Assembly (NCBI RefSeq): GCF_030908545.1 | Contig: NZ_CP133083.1 | Span: forward strand, 2,675,691 to 2,739,690 | From: Nitrosomonas sp. sh817 | Lineage (GTDB): Bacteria > Pseudomonadota > Gammaproteobacteria > Burkholderiales > Nitrosomonadaceae | Length of the DNA stretch: 64,000 nucleotides | Direction: 5' to 3' | Part shown: one piece after another, positions 1-9,516 of the stretch | Layout of the letters: every line of letters begins with the position of its first letter | Numbering within the stretch: the first letter of the stretch is position 1 | Notes under the pieces: model-generated | Seen by the model: only the letters and a program-made list of their open reading frames with translations | Databases searched by the model: none | What the model was told of the DNA's origin: nothing | Made by a program: the position numbers and the translations under genes

Positions 1-2842
1 CAACTTTCCAGCTTGCCGGAGAAGATGTGCTGACATCGAATTTCCATAAGTTCCCTTTGAAATCACCGGCGTAGATCACATCAACTTTCCCATTTCCATT
101 CGAATCAAATGGAGTTGGCGTGGAAAGACCGTTTCCTGTCCCAGCATCGGCGATCAACTTTATATAATCTGTACCTAATGTCCAAGAACCATCTTCTCCA
201 CCAGAAATAAATAAAATATAAAGAACTGCTTTACCCCCCGTACTGTTATAACCATTACCGACAATCACAGCCCATTGATTATTCTCCATTTTAACGATCT
301 GCATCGATTGACTGTTAAATGGATTGATTTGCGGAAGATTGTGGCTATAACCCATATCCGCATCATCATTACTCGTGAATTCCCATAACAATAAACTGGC
401 CGCATTCGCTGCAGTAAAAGTTGGAGCTGATTTTGCCGCATCTGCAGGATTAGTCACATCCAATGCAAAATATCCCTGCCCGCCTCCATTTAAGCCACTA
501 ACTAGTAAAGTTCTCCATGTCGAAGTAGCGCTCGAATAAACATCTCCCATCATTGGAGAGCCATCAACAAAATATCGATGATTTGAAGTGTAGTTTTTAT
601 CAGTTAGCCTACTCAGATTCTCATAGGTTGTGCTAGGTACATAGACTAGTAATTCCTTGCCGGCATCCGCGCTGGTGCATCCAGGTGTCACGCCAGGTAT
701 ACAGGCATTAAACCCGTGTAACATTCCATCGTTAGCCCCCACGTATATCATGGGTACACGATCTTTATAATTATTTTTAAAAGCTGCATACCCAGGATGA
801 TCCACATTGGAATAACCAGCAATCGGTTTCCCTACATAAAGTGGACCAGAGTTAATAATATCGCCCAGTTTACTTGTTGGACGAACACGAAAATTATTAA
901 CAGCCGTTGAACTAGCGCAAGTGAATGTTCCGCTTGCATTTTCACGTGCTGCGTCTCCTCGCAGAAATGCTACTCTTTCAGGCCCGCAGTTATCAATAAC
1001 ACCCGATGCATTTTTGTTGAGCAGATCTTTTTGTGCAGAAGTTAAATTGCCATACTCGAATGAAACCCCATCACTACTACTGCCTTTTGTAATAATTACT
1101 CGAGAAGAAGGGCTTATTGATCCCGAAGCAAGAGATATTTCTCCGGCATTCCATTCAGTTGTACCCATTACACCTGAGGAGTTGATCGGAATTGACAGAA
1201 GCTGGCCACTCCAGTCGCCACTATTAAATTTTGCCTGATATACACGACCATTTGTCGTTAATGAGTTGGAATTGGCTGCTACTGCCGAAGCAGAACCAGT
1301 TCTGGCAACAATAGTTCTTAGAGCATTCGTTAACGCATTCGTAAATGCTGTTGGATCAGCGGCGCTAAAAAACTCTCCACGGCTATTTACCGCGGCATGC
1401 CATAAATCATCAATTTTATTCGCATCATTTAAGATTGGGTCCGGCCAGGTCTCCGCCCCAGTTGGTATTGAAGAGCGGGAACCTTGAACACCCAAACCGA
1501 CGGTAAAATTCACCAAATGCTGCCAGAAAGCTGGATCATGCGGGTTAGTTGGCACTTTATTGGGTAAATCTGTACGCAAATCGCTCTTCCAATAGCGCAT
1601 TGCCACATCGGCCAGCGTGTTGCTATACGCATCCGAATAGGGAAGCGCCGGAACATAACTATAACTCGCGGGAACGGCCGGAGAAGAGTCATTGACGATT
1701 GAGCTACCAGACTCATTATCGGAGTTATTCACGCTCGTGAAGGAAGTCTCGGACCAATAACCATCCGTCATCAAAATATTATAATTTTGCCGGCATACGT
1801 GCTGAGTACCACCAGTCGATCCCGGTGTTTGTCCCCAAGGCCCTTTATCATCCGCTCGTTTAAAATACTCACCGACCGCCATTAATGCTTCCCGGAGCGG
1901 CGTACCTTCTGCCGGAATATCATGATCATAAAGATTATTAAAAAAATTTGTTCGATCGGTTCCGGTAAATTGCCGGACACCAGTTTTTACAACGGTTGTT
2001 GCTACACCATCGACCGTCGTAGATCCTTTATTGATTGCGGCGAAACCAACCCGCATGGTATTACCTTGTGCAGCAAAAGCCCGCCCAATCCCTGCGCGTG
2101 CCAACAATATGCGAGATCGATAATAGGTATACCAATTGGCAAAATTTTGAATTTCTTCAGCATAAGTACATGTAGGAGCTGCAACACAGTCGGTACGATT
2201 AGGCCCACCGGTATAAGTTGAAGTTGTTGATATAATCTGAACTTGCGTATAACTGCTTGCAGCATTGATGCTGCCAGAATTGTAATTGAAGTAGACTGCA
2301 GGATAAAAAGTTTTAGAGGTACTGGAAGATCGTGTTCCGTCATCTTTCAGCCAACGAGCCGTCTGCGTGTTATTCACGGTAAGATTTCGACAACCCACTC
2401 CCGTGTTGAATGGATTATGGTGAGCACATGTTGGACTCGCATTGCTCATCAGTGATCCATCTGCATTACTCCAAGGCAAGTATCTGACAGTTGGATTGTA
2501 ATAGATTTTGTTAACATAGCTAGAGCGTAACTTAGCGGCATACCTGTTCGCAGGATCAAAATCGACCACGTAGCTGTTGTAATCATCAGCTCCGTATACA
2601 CCTGATGCGCGTGGAAACATATAACGCACTTCTTGGATAATCAACTCTTCCGGCATGATCTCAAAATGCATGGATCCTGAATCATCCAGTGTGAACATCA
2701 CATTCGGAGAGATATTTCCTCCGAGAAAAAGCGGACCATTTGATAATGGTGGAAGCGCATGGGACAAATTAACGGCAAAAAATAAGGCTGCCCCGACCAG
2801 ACTATTTACTGATATAGAACTACAAAAGAATACCCTCTTCAT
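1..2842 (-). CDS. pilY1: PilY1-type pilus tip adhesin, partial (C-terminus beyond left edge)
   Basis: PilY1 is the large tip-associated protein of type IV pili; it primes pilus assembly together with the minor pilins and takes part in adhesion and calcium-dependent twitching. The frame is open from ATG 2842 to the left edge (about 947 residues seen). A signal peptide ends near Ala29. A von Willebrand A-like segment starts around residue 48 with a MIDAS-type DxSxS motif (Asp53, Ser55, Ser57). Close to the edge lies the beginning of the C-terminal propeller, with a calcium-loop motif DSNGNGKVD from Asp913 followed by YAGD, the known PilY1 calcium site. It is the last gene of the leftward fimT-pilV-pilW-pilX set, 32 bases after pilX, with an AAGGGG-type ribosome site upstream. 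No stop was seen in the frame. The identification is firm; only the C-terminus is unseen. Confidence 0.93.
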   Translation of the reverse strand, partial: MKRVFFCSSISVNSLVGAALFFAVNLSHALPPLSNGPLFLGGNISPNVMFTLDDSGSMHFEIMPEELIIQEVRYMFPRASGVYGADDYNSYVVDFDPANRYAAKLRSSYVNKIYYNPTVRYLPWSNADGSLMSNASPTCAHHNPFNTGVGCRNLTVNNTQTARWLKDDGTRSSSTSKTFYPAVYFNYNSGSINAASSYTQVQIISTTSTYTGGPNRTDCVAAPTCTYAEEIQNFANWYTYYRSRILLARAGIGRAFAAQGNTMRVGFAAINKGSTTVDGVATTVVKTGVRQFTGTDRTNFFNNLYDHDIPAEGTPLREALMAVGEYFKRADDKGPWGQTPGSTGGTQHVCRQNYNILMTDGYWSETSFTSVNNSDNESGSSIVNDSSPAVPASYSYVPALPYSDAYSNTLADVAMRYWKSDLRTDLPNKVPTNPHDPAFWQHLVNFTVGLGVQGSRSSIPTGAETWPDPILNDANKIDDLWHAAVNSRGEFFSAADPTAFTNALTNALRTIVARTGSASAVAANSNSLTTNGRVYQAKFNSGDWSGQLLSIPINSSGVMGTTEWNAGEISLASGSISPSSRVIITKGSSSDGVSFEYGNLTSAQKDLLNKNASGVIDNCGPERVAFLRGDAARENASGTFTCASSTAVNNFRVRPTSKLGDIINSGPLYVGKPIAGYSNVDHPGYAAFKNNYKDRVPMIYVGANDGMLHGFNACIPGVTPGCTSADAGKELLVYVPSTTYENLSRLTDKNYTSNHRYFVDGSPMMGDVYSSATSTWRTLLVSGLNGGGQGYFALDVTNPADAAKSAPTFTAANAASLLLWEFTSNDDADMGYSHNLPQINPFNSQSMQIVKMENNQWAVIVGNGYNSTGGKAVLYILFISGGEDGSWTLGTDYIKLIADAGTGNGLSTPTPFDSNGNGKVDVIYAGDFKGNLWKFDVSTSSPASWKV

Positions 2843-2874
2843 GATACCAAGCCCCTTTTATTTATCGGGAAGAT

Positions 2875-3462
2875 TTATGGTCTAAATATTTCTTGCAGCC
2901 ACACAACCGTACCTTGTTTTGCACCTTGAGCACGAATCGTAATTCGATAATAGTTACGCAATACATTTCCTGGCGGTGTTTTCTGTATCCCTTCAATAAG
3001 ATAAGTTGGTGCGGGCACTCCAGCAGGTAATATAGGTGCTGTATATGTCACACCGTCCACCCTGAAAATTGTCCCTTCAACATAGGCAATCGGACATGTC
3101 GGAGTACAATAAGTAGTCCAAGAAGATACCGTATCAACAACCACTCCCGGCGCCTCTGCGCCAGCACCGTAGTAACAAAGCCCATCCGTACATCCAGTAT
3201 CAAATTCAGATAATCCCTCAATAGGTTTCGGTGAAGTCGTTGTAGGGTCGTTATCGCGGATATGCTGTTCAGCATAACGCAGTCCCATTTCAGCTGCTTG
3301 CATTGCCAGCATGCGGTCACGCATATTTCCAGACATTCGTTCCTCTACTGTTGCCATTCTCACCGCAGTAATACCTAATAGGGTTAGCACCATAAGGAAG
3401 ATTAGGCCGGTAACAAATACAGCCCCCCTTTGCTTAAAATGAAAATTAGGATTTTTATTCAT
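2875..3462 (-). CDS. pilX: Minor pilin PilX
   Basis: PilX is a minor pilin that sits near the pilus tip and links PilY1 to the shaft. The 195-residue product has a short basic leader, then QRGAVFVTGLIFLMVL, a prepilin-like segment with a single hydrophobic N-terminal helix (residues 12-35), and the family-typical sequence around MSGNMRDRMLAMQAAE, rich in Met and Glu. Its start overlaps the pilW stop in an ATGA, so the two are translationally coupled. Like other PilX proteins it lacks the usual Glu at mature position 5. The C-terminal half is variable and ends in a basic RP tail. Family and context agree. Confidence 0.88.
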   Translation of the reverse strand: MNKNPNFHFKQRGAVFVTGLIFLMVLTLLGITAVRMATVEERMSGNMRDRMLAMQAAEMGLRYAEQHIRDNDPTTTSPKPIEGLSEFDTGCTDGLCYYGAGAEAPGVVVDTVSSWTTYCTPTCPIAYVEGTIFRVDGVTYTAPILPAGVPAPTYLIEGIQKTPPGNVLRNYYRITIRAQGAKQGTVVWLQEIFRP

Positions 3463-4226
3463 GGCGCAGAATTTATACGGTTCCGCAAATTGATAGTTGC
3501 CGTAAATGCTCGTCTTAGCCGTCTATCTGAAGGAATCGCTACTGATGTGCCACTACAATTGAGGTAGTTTCCTGCGGATACCACATTTAATTTCTCCGAA
3601 CGAATCAACACACAGATACGAGTAGTCACAACTTGATTCCAGTCCACCGGCATTTCTGTATATTGATCAACAGATTGATCGCCGCTGGTATCTATTCCGT
3701 AGAGTACTTGGAAATCTTCAACATTATCCAGTAACACTTGTCCTGATGGCGGTGCTGCTGGTACAGGAGGTATATCCGCGATATCACCTTTACACTGTAA
3801 TTGAGCATTAAGCGAGTCAAGATTAAAATGATTTTGAATAATTCTTCCGGCAACAGTCACCCCAGTACCTTCGCAATCTCTGTCGCCGACAGCACCTTCG
3901 TATTGCACCGTCAGAGTATCTGCAACGCCACCGGCACCATTCGTTCCGCTGATCGCAGTACCCTCAAAAGCAACTTTGAAACCCGTGAAAGGAACCTCTA
4001 CATGTCCCGCTTGTTTGATACTTCGCCCAATAATTTCAAGTGCGTATCGGCCACTTTCTTGAAGTCGGGCATTATCCTCTTGCTCACGAAAAATCTGGCG
4101 GCTGCTAACAAAAACTGTCCCAATGACTAATAGCAAAACCAACCCCAACGTCATGGCTATCATCAGTTCAACCAAGCTAAAGCCTCGTTGACTTGAACAT
4201 TCAAAGAATTTAGTATCCGTTCTCAT
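3459..4226 (-). CDS. pilW: Minor pilin PilW
   Basis: Minor pilin of the type IV pilus tip complex. The prepilin signal is QRGFSLVELMIAMTLGL, with Phe at +1 and Glu at +5 after the PilD cleavage site, followed by a long hydrophobic helix. I chose ATG 4226 because it overlaps the pilV stop in an ATGA, as do the pilV and pilX starts; a longer frame to 4280 would run 55 bases into pilV. The mature protein has the usual PilW layout of N-terminal helix, linker and a beta-rich C-terminal domain with several Cys. About 255 residues. Confidence 0.88.
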   Translation of the reverse strand: MRTDTKFFECSSQRGFSLVELMIAMTLGLVLLLVIGTVFVSSRQIFREQEDNARLQESGRYALEIIGRSIKQAGHVEVPFTGFKVAFEGTAISGTNGAGGVADTLTVQYEGAVGDRDCEGTGVTVAGRIIQNHFNLDSLNAQLQCKGDIADIPPVPAAPPSGQVLLDNVEDFQVLYGIDTSGDQSVDQYTEMPVDWNQVVTTRICVLIRSEKLNVVSAGNYLNCSGTSVAIPSDRRLRRAFTATINLRNRINSAP

Positions 4227-4729
4227 GGAGAAAATCTTGTTAAAAAACAGCGAGTATTGACTGGGGTTCCGCCAGGACACGCAAGATCCGCTTGGCCATT
4301 CATTTCTTTTTCAGTCCACATTAGCGTGATCACAAAACCAATCGCCACACTGCCATTCACTGTTCCTGTACCACCAGGAAGTAATCTGGAATTGGCGGTG
4401 TTCCATTGCGCATGGTCATACGCCGCGACTTGTGCGGCATTGCAAATATTCGTCAAACAGTCGTTACTTGCGGGGATAGTTGCTGTGAGTGCATTGTAAG
4501 CTCCGGCAGTAACCCCAGCTAAATTCGCACGCATACGATCGGCGATGTCTTCGGTTTGCTTACTAGCAATTGAACGGTAGTGCGCAATATTGTTGCTGCG
4601 CGCCCCTGACAAAATCAACGCTGCCATACCAAGCAAGCCAAAAGATACAATTAAGATCGTAATGAGGACTTCTATCAGGCTGAAACCACTATTATTTCGT
4701 GGCTTTTTCTCCAAGTATGCGCGATTCAT
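4223..4729 (-). CDS. pilV: Minor pilin PilV
   Basis: Minor pilin of the fimT-pilVWXY1 cluster. The prepilin signal is NSGFSLIEVLITILIVSFGLLGMA with Glu at mature position 5, followed by the conserved ALILSGARSNNIAHYRS region of PilV proteins. The start is ambiguous between ATG 4735 and ATG 4729; I prefer 4729 because it forms an ATGA overlap with the fimT stop, the same arrangement as at the next two junctions. It contains four Cys in the C-terminal half, compatible with disulfides after export. About 168 residues. Confidence 0.86.
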   Translation of the reverse strand: MNRAYLEKKPRNNSGFSLIEVLITILIVSFGLLGMAALILSGARSNNIAHYRSIASKQTEDIADRMRANLAGVTAGAYNALTATIPASNDCLTNICNAAQVAAYDHAQWNTANSRLLPGGTGTVNGSVAIGFVITLMWTEKEMNGQADLACPGGTPVNTRCFLTRFSP

Positions 4730-5271
4730 CCACATGTTCCAGTTCCAGTTTCAGAACGCAGACGACCTTGATTATTCAGAACCAATGCTCTCGAATACGT
4801 TGCTCCACGGCTGTCACATAAAGAGAAAGTGCCATTAAACCCTGATGAAAAACCATTTGCCGTGAAAGTAACTCTAGTACGTGTTGGCCCAGATCTAAGG
4901 GTATTTCCACCAGAAAGCGCCGCATTCACATGCAAGATTTGATCCCCAGCATCAACAACGCCATTACCGTTGGCATCTGCAAAAACCAGCCAACCATCCG
5001 ACCATACGGTACCCCCTGTACAACTGGTACCATTAGTACTCGGACACATAGTTGCCTGGCTGCTGCGTCTGATTGCTTCGCTTTTTGCTAAAGTAATTGA
5101 AGATGCGAAATTATTGCTATGTACAACCATTAAATTATCTTGAGTAAAAGTACGGTAACTGGGAACTGCAACGGATAACAAAATACTTGCCAGACTTAAT
5201 GTCACAAGCAACTCAACCATGGTAAAACCACATTGAATTTGTAACTGATTATATTTACAGACATTATTCAT
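4726..5271 (-). CDS. fimT: GspH/FimT-family minor pilin
   Basis: First gene of the minor-pilin operon. FimT/GspH proteins are pseudopilin-like subunits; some FimT members bind DNA for natural transformation. The prepilin signal is QCGFTMVELLVTLSLASILLS with Glu at +5, then the typical FimT block with AVPSYRTFTQDN and the SSITLAKSEAIRRSS segment. ATG 5271 is preceded by a GGGA ribosome site and leaves a 16-residue leader; the frame stays open to 5355, but that would give an unusually long leader. The C-terminal GTGTCG tail is typical of GspH/FimT. The ORF is divergent from thiO. Confidence 0.85.
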   Translation of the reverse strand: MNNVCKYNQLQIQCGFTMVELLVTLSLASILLSVAVPSYRTFTQDNLMVVHSNNFASSITLAKSEAIRRSSQATMCPSTNGTSCTGGTVWSDGWLVFADANGNGVVDAGDQILHVNAALSGGNTLRSGPTRTRVTFTANGFSSGFNGTFSLCDSRGATYSRALVLNNQGRLRSETGTGTCG

Positions 5272-5496
5272 TCCCGGGATCCCCACTACTGCTTTGCTGC
5301 TTTCTTTTAAATCAAACCAGAATATTTTTGTCGTTTTTTTAGCGGCTGCAATCACAAGAAACTTTAGCGAAGTAAAGATGAATCACTTCTTTGACCGCTT
5401 GGGCAGTCGGTTACGACTAACTATGATCGGTATCAGATAGAATTATTGGATTTCCCTGGGCTCTTCATTTTTGGTATAAACGGATAATCAAACATC

Positions 5497-6603
5497 ATGA
5501 AACAGGACATCATTATCATCGGCGCTGGGATCATGGGTCTTGCATCAGCTGAGCGTCTTTTGGCACAAGGTGCCAGCGTCACGATTTTGGAAAGAAACAA
5601 AATAGGGCAGGAATCTTCCTGGGCTGGTGGTGGTATCTTGTCACCGCTCTTCCCCTGGAACTATTCTGATGCTGTAACCCAGCTTACCGGTTACAGTATT
5701 GGACTATTTCCAGCCTGGACGTCCAGCTTGAAGAAAAATACCGGGGTAGATCCTGAATACAATAGATCCGGCATGCTGATATTTCCGCCTTTCCAAGCAA
5801 ACATTGCGATGGATTGGTGCCAAATTCGCGGAATAACGATAGAACATATCGAGACCCCTCTCACCCGAATCAACGAAGAGTGTGTCGGTTCTACCGGCAA
5901 AAAGATTGATGATCACGCGTTGTATTTACCGGATATCGCCCAAGTACGCAATCCAAGATTGATAAACGCCTTATTTACACGAATTAAACAGTTAGGTGGA
6001 AGAATCATTGAAAATTGCGATGTTTATCCACTAAACACAGAGTCGCAGCAGATAACATCTGTCACCACCGCATGCGGAGAATTTAAAGCCGATCATTTTA
6101 TCGTCACTACCGGCGCCTGGAGTAAAGAAACATTGGGAATTCATGCTCTTAAGCTGGACATCAAACCGATAAGAGGACAAATGCTGTTATATAAATTCGA
6201 TACCCCGCCAATAGACCATATCATCGTCCGGGAAGATTTATACATCATCCCTCGCAAAGATGGCCATGTACTCATAGGCAGCACATTGGAAGACGTTGGG
6301 TTTAACAAACAGACAACTGCAGCAGCGTTCGAACACCTAATTGGGAATGCGGGAAAAATCTTGCCATTACTTTACCAAATGCCTCTCAAAAGGCATTGGT
6401 CGGGACTCAGACCTGCATCGCCTAAAAATATCCCGACTATTGGACGACACCCGGAAATTCGTAACTTATCAATCAATTGCGGGCATTTCCGTTACGGCGT
6501 AACAATGGCTCCTGGTAGCGCCGAAATACTGGTTAATGAACTAACGGAATCGGCGCAGCCATTTGATGTCAGCCCTTATCGGATGGGCTGGAATGGTCAT
6601 TGA
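5497..6603 (+). CDS. thiO: Glycine oxidase ThiO (FAD-dependent)
   Basis: FAD-dependent amino-acid oxidase that converts glycine to the imine used for the thiazole ring of thiamine. The N-terminus has the Rossmann dinucleotide motif IIIIGAGIMGLASAERL (GxGxxG), then the ThiO signature QESSWAGGGILSPLFPW. The C-terminal region has the FAD-closing motif with HFRYGVTMAPGSAEILV. 368 residues is normal for ThiO. No other thi gene and no THI-box riboswitch is visible in the 140-base leader. It is convergent with ispH, the stops being 4 bases apart. Confidence 0.88.
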   Translation: MKQDIIIIGAGIMGLASAERLLAQGASVTILERNKIGQESSWAGGGILSPLFPWNYSDAVTQLTGYSIGLFPAWTSSLKKNTGVDPEYNRSGMLIFPPFQANIAMDWCQIRGITIEHIETPLTRINEECVGSTGKKIDDHALYLPDIAQVRNPRLINALFTRIKQLGGRIIENCDVYPLNTESQQITSVTTACGEFKADHFIVTTGAWSKETLGIHALKLDIKPIRGQMLLYKFDTPPIDHIIVREDLYIIPRKDGHVLIGSTLEDVGFNKQTTAAAFEHLIGNAGKILPLLYQMPLKRHWSGLRPASPKNIPTIGRHPEIRNLSINCGHFRYGVTMAPGSAEILVNELTESAQPFDVSPYRMGWNGH

Positions 6604-6607
6604 TAAA

Positions 6608-7552
6608 TCAAGCCTTAGGAAGAGGAAACACCACAGATTCAACCACGCCGCTCAATTCTTCGATCGTTACATCATCACCGATTTGTTCAGCACCAATTTG
6701 TTTTAGACGGGATATTACTTGCTGTACCAGAATTTCCGGAGCAGAAGCTCCTGCTGTGATACCAATGTTTCTCTTCCCGACAAACCACCCTTCCTGCAAC
6801 TGTTCGGCACGATCAACCATATAGGCTTCAACATTTGCATTTCTTGCCACCTCGCATAGACGGTTAGAGTTAGAGCTATTTGGAGAACCGACCACTATGA
6901 CCAAATCACATTGATTCACCATTTTTTTCACAGCATCCTGCCGATTCTGAGTAGCGTAACAAATGTCATCTTTTTTCGGACCGGTTATCATCGGAAACCG
7001 TTTTTTTAGCGCATCGACAATCCTTGCAGCATCATCAACTGACAGGGTAGTTTGCGTGACATAAGCCAAGTTAGCTTCGTCTTTGACATTCAGAGTTTCG
7101 ACATCGGCTTCCGTTTCCACCAAATACATTCCTTTGTCATCACCCTCGATTTGTCCCATTGTCCCCTCAACTTCGGGATGTCCTTGGTGACCAATCATGA
7201 TGATTTCTTTCCCTTCCTTACGCATTTTTGCAACTTCAACATGAACTTTGGTAACCAGTGGGCAAGTGGCATCAAAAACTTTTAACTTGCGCTCCGCAGC
7301 TTCACGGCGTACTGCATGCGACACACCATGTGCACTAAAAATAAGAATACTGTCTTGCGGTACTTCATCCAAATTTTCCACAAACACAGCACCTTTCTTC
7401 TCCAGGTTTTCTACCACAAAGCGATTATGCACTACTTCATGGCGAACGTAGATCGGTGCCCCATGCATCGTTAGCGCGCGTTCAACAATTTCTATTGCAC
7501 GATCCACACCGGCACAGAATCCTCGCGGATTTGAAAGTAGTACTTTAATCAT
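6608..7552 (-). CDS. ispH: 4-hydroxy-3-methylbut-2-enyl diphosphate reductase IspH (LytB)
   Basis: Last enzyme of the MEP isoprenoid pathway; it makes IPP and DMAPP from HMBPP using a [4Fe-4S] cluster. The three cluster cysteines are Cys13 ([12 protein letters not shown]), Cys97 (DATCPLV) and Cys198 ([11 protein letters not shown]). The catalytic Glu lies in the [10 protein letters not shown] stretch. ATG 7552 was chosen because GGAGGG sits 6 bases upstream and the protein then starts [13 protein letters not shown] as the family does; the frame extends to 7618 without family similarity. 314 residues. Confidence 0.96.
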   Translation of the reverse strand: MIKVLLSNPRGFCAGVDRAIEIVERALTMHGAPIYVRHEVVHNRFVVENLEKKGAVFVENLDEVPQDSILIFSAHGVSHAVRREAAERKLKVFDATCPLVTKVHVEVAKMRKEGKEIIMIGHQGHPEVEGTMGQIEGDDKGMYLVETEADVETLNVKDEANLAYVTQTTLSVDDAARIVDALKKRFPMITGPKKDDICYATQNRQDAVKKMVNQCDLVIVVGSPNSSNSNRLCEVARNANVEAYMVDRAEQLQEGWFVGKRNIGITAGASAPEILVQQVISRLKQIGAEQIGDDVTIEELSGVVESVVFPLPKA

Positions 7553-7974
7553 TTGTATCCCTCCAACAATGGATATTTGCTCTTTTATTGCGTACATACG
7601 TTGAAATGCACACAACATCTATCTAAAAAAATAAAAACTCACTCGTATTCGATTTCAAAAAATAACGCAGCATTTTTCCAGTAAACCTAAAACTAATCAG
7701 CGGTTCCAAAGAACTGAACACTCGTTATTTGCGTATTCCTTACCAGCAATTCATTGATTGCTTGATTGCTCAAAGCGCTGCCAACTTGCTTTGGCCGTTC
7801 ATCCAATAAACCTGAATCTTAGACCCCTTTTAATCCTGCCCCCGATAAGATCTGCCGATCTGCAAATTCTAAACGAAGAAATTGTCAGTTACCATCATTC
7901 CAATTAGCACATAGCCCTTTCTCTTTGATCAAAAAAGAGCGACACCCGTTATCGCCGCCAATTCTCAACTTCAC
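7553..7974. other. Intergenic stretch between ispH and tRNA-Arg
   Basis: About 420 bases upstream of ispH and downstream of the tRNA. It presumably holds the ispH promoter, but no clear -35/-10 pair stands out. A 41-codon open stretch on the minus strand at 7693-7818 has no ATG start and was not called. Otherwise nothing recognisable. Confidence 0.5.
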
Positions 7975-8050
7975 TGGCGCCCTGAACACGAATCGAACGT
8001 GCGACCTACCCCTTAGGAGGGGGTTGCTCTATCCACTGAGCTACCAGGGC
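7975..8050 (-). tRNA. tRNA-Arg (anticodon CCT)
   Basis: The minus strand folds as a cloverleaf: acceptor GCCCTGG pairs with TCAGGGC (one mismatch or wobble), the D arm is GCTCAGTGGATAGAGC, the anticodon stem ACCCC/GGGGT encloses the loop CTCCTAA giving anticodon CCT (reads AGG), and the T arm contains TTCGATT. CCA is encoded (7975-7977). Length 76. Confidence 0.93.
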
Positions 8051-8494
8051 AAACTTCGCATTTTACGCTAATCTCATGGAATGAATAAACTGGATATGTA
8101 GATTTCTTCAAAGCGATAGAGACAGCGGTTGTAAGATTCAACGACGAAATCGTCAATAAAACCACAGACTGCGATAGTATTGATGCCGAGATCGCCACTA
8201 ATCAATCGCGGATAACGATAAAACAGTGGTTCGCAGACAAACATCGGCGATTACTCTGATGCGGATTGAATTGTTTTTTTGTGGTGTGATACTGTTTGTA
8301 CTCGAACGTATGTCTGAAACTTTTACTTTCTTGTTTGGTTCTATTTAGGGATCTGCAGCTTTGAGCAGCTGCTACTGTAAGCAATTCACAAGATTATGAG
8401 CCATTACTCCTGCCGGAAACCGGCGATTACAGCTGTTCTAATATTGATTCAACGAGATTGATACGCACAACAAGCCGAATAAGGATTTAATATC
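8051..8494. other. Intergenic stretch upstream of the peroxiredoxin
   Basis: About 440 bases between tRNA-Arg and the bcp-like gene. Short ORFs on the minus strand here have no ribosome sites or family features. I see no hairpin terminator and no repeat. It should contain the promoters for the tRNA (right side) and the peroxiredoxin. Confidence 0.5.
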
Positions 8495-9064
8495 ATGGAA
8501 TGGATTACAATTCTGTTGTCAGCACTTGCGTTGGGATTTATGTTTTGGTTTTTTTCCACAAACAAAACACTCCAATTAGGTCAATCTGCGCCGGATTTCA
8601 GACTGCCCGACCATCACGGCAAAGTCCACACCCTCTCGGACTTTCACGGAAAATGGCTAGCTTTGTATTTTTACCCCAAAGATGACACGCCAGGTTGTAC
8701 AAAGCAAGCCTGTTCTTTTCGCGATGGCTTGCAGGAAATAGTACATTTAGGCGCGGCAGTTGTCGGCGTGAGCGTAGACGATACCGATAGTCATGCCGAA
8801 TTTGCACAAAAATATCAATTGCAATTTCCGCTACTGGCGGATACCGCTGCACAAACGGCTGCTGATTATCATTCTCTCGTTAATCTTGGATTCATCAAGT
8901 TTGCTAAGCGCAACACTTTTTTGATTGATCCGGAAGGAAGAATTGCTCGCATGTATTTATCAGCAAGCGCGTCACGAAATTCAACGGAGATAATCGCGGA
9001 CTTGAAAGGATTTCAGGCAAAAGAATCGAACAAAAATCCTTCCGGTTCACGCCTTCCCGATTAA
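8495..9064 (+). CDS. Membrane-anchored peroxiredoxin of the Bcp/PrxQ family
   Basis: Thiol peroxidase that reduces hydroperoxides using thioredoxin or a similar donor. The AhpC/TSA domain begins near residue 27 and carries the PrxQ active site DDTPGCTKQAC: peroxidatic Cys68, resolving Cys73. Unlike soluble Bcp, the N-terminus is one transmembrane helix (residues 4-21), so the domain is probably held at the membrane on the periplasmic side. Family signatures GVSVDDTDSHAEFAQKY and NTFLIDPEGRI follow. 189 residues against about 155 for soluble Bcp; the excess is the anchor plus a polar tail. Confidence 0.88.
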   Translation: MEWITILLSALALGFMFWFFSTNKTLQLGQSAPDFRLPDHHGKVHTLSDFHGKWLALYFYPKDDTPGCTKQACSFRDGLQEIVHLGAAVVGVSVDDTDSHAEFAQKYQLQFPLLADTAAQTAADYHSLVNLGFIKFAKRNTFLIDPEGRIARMYLSASASRNSTEIIADLKGFQAKESNKNPSGSRLPD

Positions 9065-9126
9065 TAAAGGATTGAAAATAGCGACTCCGGCAATATTATT
9101 GGATATAGATCAAGTAAGGAGCAAAG

Positions 9127-9498
9127 ATGGCCAATTTTACCGAAACACAATTAACTCAATTGAAAGCTGCGCTTCACAAACGATACCTGGATTTACAGCA
9201 GGAAGTTCGGAATGAACTGGCGCATAATCAAGATATTAGCAACTCAAAACTGGAGAATTATCTGAATCAGATTCCAGATGATATCGACACGGCGTTGGTC
9301 GACCGGCAAATCAATGAAATGCGCGAGCTCGAAATATCCATGAAATACCTAAGCGAACTGGAATTTGGCGACTGCATTGATTGCGGTAATGAAATCGGAT
9401 TTGAACGCCTGCTTGCGCAACCATCCGCGCAACGTTGCATTCAATGTCAGAGTAAGTATGAGAGAGACTTTCCGAAAGAATCGACACCTTCGCTATAG
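9127..9498 (+). CDS. DksA/TraR-family zinc finger protein
   Basis: A 123-residue member of the TraR/DksA superfamily, which binds the RNA polymerase secondary channel. The N-terminal half is a coiled coil with the tip motif DDIDTA, matching the DxxDxA needed for function in DksA. The C-terminal zinc finger has CIDCGNEI and then CIQCQ, a C4 finger. An AAGGAG ribosome site precedes ATG 9127. It is shorter than canonical DksA (about 150), so a DksA-like paralogue is more likely than DksA itself. Convergent with the smr gene, with 18 bases between stops. Confidence 0.85.
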   Translation: MANFTETQLTQLKAALHKRYLDLQQEVRNELAHNQDISNSKLENYLNQIPDDIDTALVDRQINEMRELEISMKYLSELEFGDCIDCGNEIGFERLLAQPSAQRCIQCQSKYERDFPKESTPSL

Positions 9499-9516
9499 AG
9501 TCGCGGATTGCCGGAT

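Noticed and set aside
5356-5496. TPP riboswitch before thiO
   Set aside because: No THI-box sequence (CTGAGA) or matching stems were seen in the leader.
7693-7818. 41-codon open stretch on the minus strand between ispH and tRNA-Arg
   Set aside because: Protein-like composition but no ATG or GTG start and no ribosome site; short enough to be chance.
8013-8198. Small ORF overlapping tRNA-Arg
   Set aside because: It reads through the tRNA; the cloverleaf is the better explanation.
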